Part shown: piece after piece, positions 1 through 6,483 of the stretch
Layout: the number at the start of each line of letters is the position of its first letter
How positions within the stretch are numbered: position 1 is the first letter of the stretch
Position numbers and translations under genes: made by a program
Origin: MGBC114079 sp964531385
GTDB lineage: Bacteria; Bacillota; Clostridia; Lachnospirales; CAG-274
Assembly: GCA_964531385.1 (NCBI GenBank)
Contig: CAZHGC010000053.1
Span: forward strand, 1-7,092
Length of the DNA: 7,092 bases
Direction of reading: 5' to 3'
Notes under the pieces: generated by a model
What the model saw: the letters and a program-made list of their open reading frames with translations, nothing else
Told to the model about the DNA's origin: nothing
Databases searched by the model: none

Positions 1-378
1 ATCGTAGGTTACGCCCAGATACTTGTTGGCTTCGGCATAGCTCAGCAGGAACAACTTGTCCTGCGTATTGTTGCCTCCGTTTGTACTCCACCTACTGTAA
101 CCCTGACTGCTGCTGTTATCCACGTTTGTCAGCAGGATTGCAGATCGTTCTGCTTCTGTGAATGCACGATTCATGAAATCATCGTTCAGCCATTTGCGGA
201 GGGTGCATTTTTCCCATGTAATATCTTTTAAGTTCTTGTTGTATGGCTGCACATCCAGTCCATAGCGGCTGAGCAGCAGCGCATTGTCACCATCCCGCGC
301 CAGTATCAGCCATTCAATGGGCGTTTCGTCGTTGCCGGCTTTTGTTTGCGGATAGGTGCCGAAGGTCACATAATTGCC
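1..378 (-). other. DUF6273-like domain, N-terminal part (residues about 1638-1763, cut by window)
   Basis: The stretch has the family's typical order: GNYVTFGTYPQT, then PIEWLIL, LLLSRYGLD, YN, TWEKCTLRKWLN, F..RAF, and DKLFLLSYAEANKYL. These match my knowledge of DUF6273, a domain frequent at the ends of surface or membrane proteins of gut Bacillota and of unknown function. The remainder of the domain, including the usual C-terminal segment, lies outside the window. Confidence 0.78.
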
Positions 379-3300
379 AACAGCAAACATCGCTTCGCGA
401 GCTGCTGCTGCTGCTAATAGATTCTCATCGTTCGCAAGCATGGCGTCAACATCTGCGTAACCTTTCAGCGTCAACAACCCTGCGTATGCCTGATTGTAAT
501 CACCAGCCTTCATCAGCGATTGTGCATGCTGGTAATGGGTTTCCGTAATCTGCTTTGCCGCATCACTGTATTCCCCGGCATTTGCAAAGGCTGTTACAGC
601 CCCTTCCCAATCGCCCGCTTCACGCTTGGTTTCGCCTTTTAGATAGTAGGTTGCGAATACCTGTGTTGCCGCATCGCTGTATTCCCCGGCATTACCAAAG
701 GCCGTTACAGCCCCTTCCCAATCGCCCGTTTCACGCTTGGCTTCGCCTTCCAGATAGTATGTCGTGGATACCTGCGTTGCTGCATCGCTGTAGCTGCCCG
801 CATTAGTAAACGCTGTTACGGCTCCGTCCCAATCCTCCAGTTCGCGCTTGGTTTCGCCCATCGTATACCAAATGGCATTGGCAAACTGCTGATCGGGCAA
901 AATGCCATAGGCCGTCATGCCTTGGGTGATGTCAATGCTCGTGTCCGGCAGCACCATTCCTGCGGAAGCATTGTTGTTCAGGATGGCCCAACGGGCAATG
1001 GCGGCATTGACCGTACCTCCGCTCTGCTCCAGCAGACCGGCGATTTCCGAAAGCAGCGACAGAGAAGGCTCATAGTTGCCGCATGTCCACAGGGTTTCAA
1101 TGGCCTTTTCCATCTGGTTTACGGTGGCATAATCCTTGCCGATGTCGTACAGGGCTTCCTGCGCTTCGGATAGCTTGAGCGCCTGTACGTATTCGCGCAC
1201 AGCTTCCTCGATACTACCAACGCTACGATACTGCCTGCCCATGGCGCAATGGCACTGCGCAGTAAGGGTTTCGCTGTCACTATAGCCCAGGTTGGTATAG
1301 AAATCCAGCGCACCGGCATAATCCTGCGCGGCAAAACGGGCGTTGCCCTGCTCGTAACGGCAGAGCTTGACTCGATCCGCGCAGTCCTCATACCCGGAAA
1401 TGGACGCATACAGCGTTTCGGCAGCGGCATAGTTCCCGCTAACGGCATAAGCCTTTGCCCTCTCGTAAATGCACAGCTTCACCTTGTCTGCGCTGTCAGA
1501 ATAGCCATTCAGCGCTTCATACTGCTGCTGTGCTTTTGTATAATGACCAAATGCAAGATCGGCTTCCGCAAGCTGATAGCCGCATTCCTTTGCCAGCGTT
1601 TCGCTGTTGGAATAGGTTTTCAGGGATTCAAAGATCGCCTTTGCGTCGGCGTAGAATTCACCTTCCATCAGCTCGCTGGCCTTACGGTAATTGCATTCTT
1701 TGATTTGTGTGTCGGCATCTTTATAACCGGTAATCCCTTCAAAAATGCCACTGGCCTCATCACAAAGGCCCTCCTCCATCTGCTGCCTGCCGTACTGATA
1801 GGTGGATTCTTTGGCGCGCTCAGCGCTGTCGGTGGAGCCATTCAGCAGGGCAAACTGTTCGGCTGCCTGTGCGTACTGCCCTTTTTCAAACAGCTGATCC
1901 GCCCACGCATAGCGGGCAACCGGCAGTTTGCTTACGCTCAGCTCATACTGGCCCAGCGTTTCATAGGCCTTTGTAGCGTATTCATAGCAGCCGTCGTCAT
2001 AGCAGGTTTGCGCCAGCTGGTATTCCAGCGCGCGCACTTCCTCGGACTGAGGCACATTCAGATAGTAGGCCAGCGCTGTGGCATAATCCTTCTGTTCCAA
2101 AGCATCGCTGCCCAGTTCGGTGCGAACAGCAATCAGCTTCTGGGCCACGTCGCTGTATTCGGGAATGGCGGCATAAACAGCTTCCGCCGCCGCTTTATCA
2201 CCGCTTGCCACCAGTGCCTCCGCTTTAGCGTAGCGTGTGGCCTGAGCGTTGTCCCTGCTGTCGCGGTAGCTGCCAAGGCTGTCATACAGGGCAATAGCTT
2301 CATCATAAGCGCCGGAATCCGCCAGCGATTTCGCCTTCTGATACTGGGCTTCCTGCACCTTCTGAGCGCTGTCCTGATAATCGGACAAAGTGCCGAACGC
2401 CTCCACCGCTTCATCATAGGAACCGGCGGAAAGCAGCGCATCCGCCGCCGCATAAGCGCTGGAAATGGCTTCGGCCTGCGCCGTGCTGTCGCTGTAATCC
2501 CCCAAGCCTACAAACATGTCGTAGGCGGATGCAACCTGCCCGGATTGCAGGCAGCCGTAAGCAGTGGCGTATTGAGCTGCGCCGCAGGCTTCCGCCTGTG
2601 CGGGTGCATCCAAATATTCGCCCACGGACAGATAAGCCACACGGGCGGCGATATATTCGCCCTGCTTTTGCTGCGCGGCAGCGGATTCGTACACATCCAG
2701 CAAATGCAGCTGATCCTGTGCCGCCTGCAAATCACCGCAGGCCGTGAAGGCTTCCCGGGCCTCTGCAAGCTGCATGGCGTTCAGCGCTTCCATGCCGCGA
2801 GCCATATAAATGGCCTGCGCTTTCTGTGTGCTGTCCTGATAGCCCGGAATCCTTTCGTATGCCGCCAGTGCGTCATCCGCTTGTCCCGCCGCTTCCAGTG
2901 CGTTAGCCTTGCGGTAATAGCACTCGTTTACCATGATTGCAGCTTCTGCATAGGTGTATTCGCTCTGATTATACAAAGTCAGATAAGCCTCCGCAGCGCC
3001 ATCATAATCCCCCGCTTCCAGCAGGGCATTAGCCTGCTGGGCATAGGGCTGCCAGCGGCGCTCCGCCGCATCGCGGTAATCGTCCAGAGAGGCAAACATC
3101 GCGCTGGCTTCGTCAATCCTGCCTTCCGCCAGGAGTGCTTCCGCCTGTACATAGTAGGGCTCCTGCACACGCTCCGCCGCGTCGCTGTAATCCTCTAATT
3201 CGGCAAAGGCTTCGCTGGCGGCCTGATACTGGCCGCTGCCAAGCAGTTCTTCCGCCTTGCGGTATTTTTGATTGGGGATGACAACCTTAAAGGCCAGCAT

Positions 3301-5289
3301 CGCCCCGGCTGTGATCAGCACAGCCGCCGCAAACAGCACGCCAAAAATGCGCTTCATCCGGGCTGCTTTGGCCGCCTGCTGACGCGCCAGCAGCTCCTGT
3401 TTTTGCTGCTTCGCCTGTTCTTCCGCCGCTACGGCCTGACGGTAGGCCTGCTCCGCCTGCTTGCGAAGCTCCTCCACATCCAGATAGCCGTTCAGTTCTT
3501 CCCGGCTCAAAAGTTCCTTCACAGTATTCCATGCGAAACTGTTCATCCCGGCAGAGCGCATTTTTTCTTTGGCCTGCTGATACTGCTGATGAATCGCTTC
3601 CTCCGCCTGCGCACGATACTGCTCCGCTTTGGCTCGGGCATCTTTGTAATCAGGAATGGAGGCCAAAATGGAAGCGCAGCGTTTCAGCTCCAATGCTTTG
3701 TCGCTTTTGGGCACAGCAGACAGATACAGTGCCTTTTGGCGGGCCTGCGCTGCCAGCGCCATGCACTGAGCGGCGAACGCTTCTGCCTTTTCGCGTTCGG
3801 AAACGGATGCGACCATTTCCGCCGCGGCGCGGTAGGCACGCTCGCTGTTGACTGGTTCATTGCTGTTTACAATTTTCTGGAATGCAGCTGCGTTTTGCAC
3901 ATAGCCGTTTCTGTGCAGCGGCAGGGTATGATCCGCAGCATAGGACATACGGCTGTTTTGATACTGCTCCAGTTCCCGTTTCAGGGCAGACAAATCAACG
4001 TTGGGGCGCACAGCCGCCTCCATCGCGCATTCAAAGGCATATGTATCGATCTTTTGCTGAGCATGGCTCTTAGCCTGCTGGATATAGTCTTCATACGTCT
4101 GCCGCTGTTCAGGGGTGGCAAAGCGCAGGGCCTTTTGCCAGTCTGCATGATCTTCGTACAGATAATTTAGCTCGCCAAGCTCTTTTTCACTGTGAAGCCC
4201 CAGTTCCACGCACACCTTGGCGGCGTAGGCGGGCGCATGCTCCGGATCCAGATCCAGCACGCGGTTCAGGTACTCGGAGGCACTGTCATAATCGCCATCC
4301 TCCAAAAACAGCGAGGCGCGCTTCATCAGGCCGTTTACGCCGGGAACGGCTTCCTTGCCAGCAGAAGCACCGGCCTCTGCTTTTTTCCCGGTCTGATTGC
4401 CCGATACCAGCTTTTTGATGCCATGGATCAAATCCTGCATAAAGCCCAGTTTGCTCATGTCCTGGGCCTGCAAATGGCCAAATTCCTCCGGCAGATCGTA
4501 GGGATCCATATCCCGATAGGCGGGCACAAGGGCTTTATCCGCGCCGCCCTTGATGAGCGCCAGATAACGGCTCCACTCGTTTTTGACCCACACGGCGTTA
4601 AAGTATTCCGGTTTGGTGCCCAGCACCACCATCACCTTGGCGCTGTTAAGCGCGGCAAAGATGTACGGCTCGTACTGCTGGCCCAGCTTATCTTCCAGCG
4701 TAATCCGGCTGAAAAACACCTTAAACCCCTCGCGGGTCAGCTGGTGGTACAGATCCGTTGCCAGCACGCTATCCGGGGTGCGCTTTCCATCCGCATCGGT
4801 TTCCTTGTAGCAGATGAACACGTCAAAGGGCTTTTCCTGTCTGGAAATGGCCAGAATGCCCTTTTGAATCTCGTCAATGGCGCGGGCCTCCTGCTCGTAC
4901 AGGCCGCGCTGCACCGCATCGGCATAGGCCAAAGCGGATTTATAATCCTCATCGGCCAGAATGGAAGTATACTGCACCCGGTTTACCGTGGGCACGCGCT
5001 TGTGCGTGGCGGGATCCTCCACATATTCGATACCGTAGCGGCACAGCACCAGCGACCAGTAGGCCTCCGCATCAGTGCGATCCTCCTGCAGGATCTGTTC
5101 AAAGATGCCCATGGCCTTATCGTAATCGTTGCTGCGCCGGAAGTGGTTGGCCCGGTCGTACAGATTAGCCCGGCGATCACTGTCCAGCTTGGGCAGGGTT
5201 TGCACCGTTCCGCAGAATTCACATTCGCAGGTTGTGGCATTGGGCTGGGGATGCAGCGTGCCGCCGCACATTTTGCATTTGATGATCAT
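1..5289 (-). CDS. Giant zinc-ribbon/TIR/TM/TPR/DUF6273-like protein (3' end beyond window)
   Basis: I read all 1,763 codons from the ATG at 5287-5289 down to base 1 and found no in-frame stop, so the C-terminus is missing. Domains in order: zinc ribbon (C5, C8, C23, C26); TPR at about 40-85; a linker with a YVEDP stretch; TIR at about 154-295; TPR at about 318-360; charged Gln/Ala/Lys-rich helix at about 545-645; one membrane segment at about 648-667 preceded by RMKR; about 18 TPR-like units at 675-1346; an irregular stretch at 1347-1468; four more units at 1469-1623; DUF6273-like domain from about 1638. In the TIR, the strand DVFICY (156-161) opens the fold, E199 in ITLED is the likely NAD-cleaving Glu, and W234-E238 form a WxxxE motif. 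The N-terminal 300 residues closely resemble a family I recognise from Bacillota genomes. Known TIR enzymes cleave NAD+ or make cyclic-ADP-ribose signals; activity here is inferred. An AGGAGG site 7 bases upstream fixes the start. It is the last of three co-directional genes seen. RMKR before the membrane segment favours a cytosolic TIR, but cysteines in the repeat region leave the side of the C-terminus open. Confidence 0.93.
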   Translation of the reverse strand, partial: MIIKCKMCGGTLHPQPNATTCECEFCGTVQTLPKLDSDRRANLYDRANHFRRSNDYDKAMGIFEQILQEDRTDAEAYWSLVLCRYGIEYVEDPATHKRVPTVNRVQYTSILADEDYKSALAYADAVQRGLYEQEARAIDEIQKGILAISRQEKPFDVFICYKETDADGKRTPDSVLATDLYHQLTREGFKVFFSRITLEDKLGQQYEPYIFAALNSAKVMVVLGTKPEYFNAVWVKNEWSRYLALIKGGADKALVPAYRDMDPYDLPEEFGHLQAQDMSKLGFMQDLIHGIKKLVSGNQTGKKAEAGASAGKEAVPGVNGLMKRASLFLEDGDYDSASEYLNRVLDLDPEHAPAYAAKVCVELGLHSEKELGELNYLYEDHADWQKALRFATPEQRQTYEDYIQQAKSHAQQKIDTYAFECAMEAAVRPNVDLSALKRELEQYQNSRMSYAADHTLPLHRNGYVQNAAAFQKIVNSNEPVNSERAYRAAAEMVASVSEREKAEAFAAQCMALAAQARQKALYLSAVPKSDKALELKRCASILASIPDYKDARAKAEQYRAQAEEAIHQQYQQAKEKMRSAGMNSFAWNTVKELLSREELNGYLDVEELRKQAEQAYRQAVAAEEQAKQQKQELLARQQAAKAARMKRIFGVLFAAAVLITAGAMLAFKVVIPNQKYRKAEELLGSGQYQAASEAFAELEDYSDAAERVQEPYYVQAEALLAEGRIDEASAMFASLDDYRDAAERRWQPYAQQANALLEAGDYDGAAEAYLTLYNQSEYTYAEAAIMVNECYYRKANALEAAGQADDALAAYERIPGYQDSTQKAQAIYMARGMEALNAMQLAEAREAFTACGDLQAAQDQLHLLDVYESAAAQQKQGEYIAARVAYLSVGEYLDAPAQAEACGAAQYATAYGCLQSGQVASAYDMFVGLGDYSDSTAQAEAISSAYAAADALLSAGSYDEAVEAFGTLSDYQDSAQKVQEAQYQKAKSLADSGAYDEAIALYDSLGSYRDSRDNAQATRYAKAEALVASGDKAAAEAVYAAIPEYSDVAQKLIAVRTELGSDALEQKDYATALAYYLNVPQSEEVRALEYQLAQTCYDDGCYEYATKAYETLGQYELSVSKLPVARYAWADQLFEKGQYAQAAEQFALLNGSTDSAERAKESTYQYGRQQMEEGLCDEASGIFEGITGYKDADTQIKECNYRKASELMEGEFYADAKAIFESLKTYSNSETLAKECGYQLAEADLAFGHYTKAQQQYEALNGYSDSADKVKLCIYERAKAYAVSGNYAAAETLYASISGYEDCADRVKLCRYEQGNARFAAQDYAGALDFYTNLGYSDSETLTAQCHCAMGRQYRSVGSIEEAVREYVQALKLSEAQEALYDIGKDYATVNQMEKAIETLWTCGNYEPSLSLLSEIAGLLEQSGGTVNAAIARWAILNNNASAGMVLPDTSIDITQGMTAYGILPDQQFANAIWYTMGETKRELEDWDGAVTAFTNAGSYSDAATQVSTTYYLEGEAKRETGDWEGAVTAFGNAGEYSDAATQVFATYYLKGETKREAGDWEGAVTAFANAGEYSDAAKQITETHYQHAQSLMKAGDYNQAYAGLLTLKGYADVDAMLANDENLLAAAAAREAMFAVGNYVTFGTYPQTKAGNDETPIEWLILARDGDNALLLSRYGLDVQPYNKNLKDITWEKCTLRKWLNDDFMNRAFTEAERSAILLTNVDNSSSQGYSRWSTNGGNNTQDKLFLLSYAEANKYLGVTYD
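421..3267 (-). repeat. TPR-like repeat array (about 22 units of about 37 residues)
   Basis: Units follow the pattern YxxAxxLLxxGxYDEAxxAFxxLGxYxDSxxxxxE with a spacing of 36-38 residues, about 111 bases. I can set out roughly 18 units over residues 675-1346 and four over 1469-1623, separated by a less regular stretch (1347-1468). Tyr/Asp/Ser pairs at the end of each unit (YSDS, YQDS, YKDA, YEDC) are the most constant feature. Such arrays form superhelical protein-binding scaffolds. The count is by eye and could differ by one or two. Confidence 0.88.
556..888 (-). repeat. Three tandem 111-bp DNA repeats encoding near-identical TPR units
   Basis: Units run 556-666, 667-777 and 778-888, each exactly 37 codons. 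By my count the first two differ at 13 of 111 bases; the third is more diverged. All three encode a core of the form DWxGAVTAFxNAG followed by YSDAA. The similarity at DNA level, unlike the rest of the array, indicates recent duplication. It lies just before the DUF6273-like domain, so copy number here would set the reach of that domain from the rest of the array. Confidence 0.92.
3289..3348 (-). other. Single transmembrane segment of the giant protein (residues about 648-667)
   Basis: About 20 uncharged hydrophobic residues, starting IFGVLFAAAVLITAG, are preceded by R644-M-K-R647 and followed by KVVIPNQKYRK. The basic cluster on the N-terminal side fits the positive-inside rule with the TIR half in the cytosol, although K668, K675, R677 and K678 on the other side weaken the asymmetry. 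It is the only such segment I found in the 1,763 residues. It divides the protein into an enzymatic/helical N-terminal third and a repeat-rich C-terminal two thirds. Confidence 0.85.
4405..4830 (-). other. TIR domain within the giant protein (residues about 154-295)
   Basis: The domain begins at PFDVFICYKE (strand A and start of the AA loop). Helix A carries ATDLYHQL, GFKVFFSR is strand B, ITLEDKLG holds the candidate catalytic Glu E199, and IFAALNSAKVMVVLGT covers helix and strand C. VWVKNEWSRYL gives the WxxxE motif at W234-E238. E199 lies in the same sequence context as the catalytic Glu of SARM1 (LEAG), which is by-eye alignment and not a computed one. The segment LVPAYRDMDPYDLPEEF follows as the expected strand D/E region. 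No key residue appears to be lost, so enzymatic competence is plausible. The zinc ribbon and TPR in front, and the membrane segment behind, suggest the TIR is held at the inner membrane face. Confidence 0.92.
5212..5277 (-). other. N-terminal zinc ribbon (residues 5-26)
   Basis: C5-x2-C8 is followed by GG, and C23-x2-C26 is followed by GT, the usual two-knuckle pattern of a short zinc ribbon. A further Cys at residue 21 lies next to the second knuckle. Ribbons of this type begin many Bacillota proteins that carry TIR, TPR or membrane domains; their role is generally structural or protein-binding. No partner can be deduced from the sequence. Confidence 0.85.
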
Positions 5290-5296
5290 ATAGATG

Positions 5297-5302
5297 CCTC
5301 CT
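5297..5302 (-). promoter_or_regulatory. Ribosome binding site of the giant TIR gene
   Basis: Reading the minus strand, AGGAGG lies 7 bases before the ATG at 5287-5289. It is a perfect Shine-Dalgarno match and decides the start; the first residues MIIKCKMCGG then run straight into the zinc ribbon. Confidence 0.92.
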
Positions 5303-5306
5303 GTTT

Positions 5307-5322
5307 TGTAGCTATGTAGCTA
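5307..5322. repeat. Two abutting copies of the octamer TGTAGCTA
   Basis: TGTAGCTA occurs at 5307-5314 and again at 5315-5322 without a gap, in the 34-base gap between the SIR2 stop and the TIR ribosome site. Each copy contains the palindrome TAGCTA. It lies at the downstream edge of the AT-rich segment. I find no third copy at the other edge, so a target-site duplication is not shown. Confidence 0.8.
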
Positions 5323-5323
5323 T

Positions 5324-6478
5324 TTACTGGATCCACTTTTTGAATGTTTCAAGAGCAGTCTGTTTATTAATAGGCTTGTATACAAAATTATTTTCTACAA
5401 CGGACAATCGCAATCGTCTGAGAATTCTATCTTCTCCAACATTACTATAATCAAGATAGACAGTTTCTTTTCCGCTTATAATTGCATCCCGAAGTAGGGA
5501 GTTCAAATGATTATCATCTACATTTATACTATAACCAATAATAACGATACGGTCTGCTTCATTAATAAAATTGAGGGCCTTAGCATATTCCAAAAGCTGT
5601 TTTTTCTCAACAATTGGCTTAATGCCACTTTGGATAAAAATATATGGAAATAGAATATTTGTATCGCACGGATAATCTGTTTCTTCGACATCTATCACTT
5701 CCATATTGTATGGCGACTCAAATAAGCCAAATCTTCCATGAACAAAAGCAATTCTGTCTTTTCCTATACCTGAAAGGATCTCACAACACGGTGTATAATT
5801 GGTTGTTATTATTGAAAAAATGTTTTTATCTGTTTTCTTTTTCAGAAGGCTATAGTAGCTTTCATTTCTGTTGAAATCGCCATGTTCTTTGATAACTCTT
5901 TTTATTTGTTGTACTGTGGCAACCGGCTTTGCAAGTATTTCCTGATACGACATGTCACAAGAGTTATCTTTCATTAGTATTTCTTTTACAATGCTCAGAT
6001 AAGCTCGAGAATAAAAAGCCATAACAGTACAAAACTTTTGGGGACCCAGCAGGTTTGGAGAAATAAGCGTATGAAAGTATCCATCAACTATTCCCATATA
6101 GCTAGTATGACTATTGATCACTTCACGGCTTTCCTGCTGGGAATGTATATCTATTTCTTCATTTATTCGGTCATCTGTTAATACCTGTGAATGTATCTGT
6201 TCGTCCAATGCTTTCTTTCGGTAACAGGCACAAAGCAATTTACGTTGTAATTCTTTCTCTGTAAAAGAAACAATTTGAAATTTTGAAGGATACCATTCTT
6301 GATGAGAAGGAATCATTTTCTTATACTTTTCATTATAAGAGTCCTTTATGGCAGAATCCATTGGATTTTCAGTATTGTTATTACCCAAGCCAAGAACATT
6401 TAAGGCGAATTTATCTCCACTACTGATGTTGAAGTCAACTTCTGCACCCGCACCAAAGAAAATGACTATGTTTGCCAT
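5324..6478 (-). CDS. SIR2-like (sirtuin-fold) protein, candidate NAD+ hydrolase
   Basis: The gene is complete: ATG at 6476-6478, TAA at 5324-5326, 384 residues. SIR2 landmarks in order: FFGAGAEVD (7-15) with the GAG NAD-binding loop; SSGDKF shortly after; TTNYT at 225-229, matching the family's T(T/Q)N(Y/I)D motif with N227; FVHG with H247 in the catalytic-His position; and RIVIIGYSINVDDNH (310-324), the C-terminal Rossmann motif. Residues about 35-215 are a mostly helical insert that I do not recognise. This looks like the SIR2_2 type found in bacterial defence proteins, where NAD+ is hydrolysed, rather than a protein deacetylase. I see no SLOG, macro, NTPase or membrane domain. The start lies 5 bases after the upstream stop, with its ribosome site inside the upstream gene, so translation is probably coupled. 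Base composition is much lower in G+C than in both neighbours (22 G/C of 60 in 5401-5460; 33 of 60 in 2341-2400 of the TIR gene), a sign of transfer. NADase activity is inferred. Confidence 0.93.
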   Translation of the reverse strand: MANIVIFFGAGAEVDFNISSGDKFALNVLGLGNNNTENPMDSAIKDSYNEKYKKMIPSHQEWYPSKFQIVSFTEKELQRKLLCACYRKKALDEQIHSQVLTDDRINEEIDIHSQQESREVINSHTSYMGIVDGYFHTLISPNLLGPQKFCTVMAFYSRAYLSIVKEILMKDNSCDMSYQEILAKPVATVQQIKRVIKEHGDFNRNESYYSLLKKKTDKNIFSIITTNYTPCCEILSGIGKDRIAFVHGRFGLFESPYNMEVIDVEETDYPCDTNILFPYIFIQSGIKPIVEKKQLLEYAKALNFINEADRIVIIGYSINVDDNHLNSLLRDAIISGKETVYLDYSNVGEDRILRRLRLSVVENNFVYKPINKQTALETFKKWIQ

Positions 6479-6483
6479 AATCT

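Noticed and set aside
556..888. Possible CRISPR-like or satellite array
   Set aside because: Units are 111 bp, contiguous, without constant short repeats and unique spacers, and remain in frame as TPR-coding sequence.
342..1173. Small plus-strand frames opposite the 3' part of the giant gene
   Set aside because: The repeated peptides in 555-806 merely mirror the 111-bp repeats of the minus-strand gene; there is no ribosome site or recognisable product.
1249..5319. Long plus-strand open frames at 1249-3198, 3268-4170 and 4192-5319
   Set aside because: They are exactly antisense and codon-aligned to the giant minus-strand gene. They stay open because that gene hardly uses the codons TTA, CTA and TCA. 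Their translations show no domain and are rich in Ile/Arg/His as expected for such shadows, while the minus frame has clear TIR, TPR and DUF6273-like motifs.
5340..5420. Possible minus-strand promoter (TTGTCC, then TATACA) upstream of the TIR gene
   Set aside because: Spacing of 19 bases and poor -35 match inside AT-rich coding DNA; chance occurrence is likely.
5644..5874. Plus-strand frame inside the SIR2 gene, and those at 6531-6945 inside the membrane-protein gene
   Set aside because: Antisense to well-supported coding sequence with no domain or start signal.
1..6478. Straight assignment as a Thoeris thsA/thsB pair
   Set aside because: The SIR2 protein lacks an evident SLOG domain and the TIR protein is far larger and differently built than ThsB, so only a loose resemblance is claimed.
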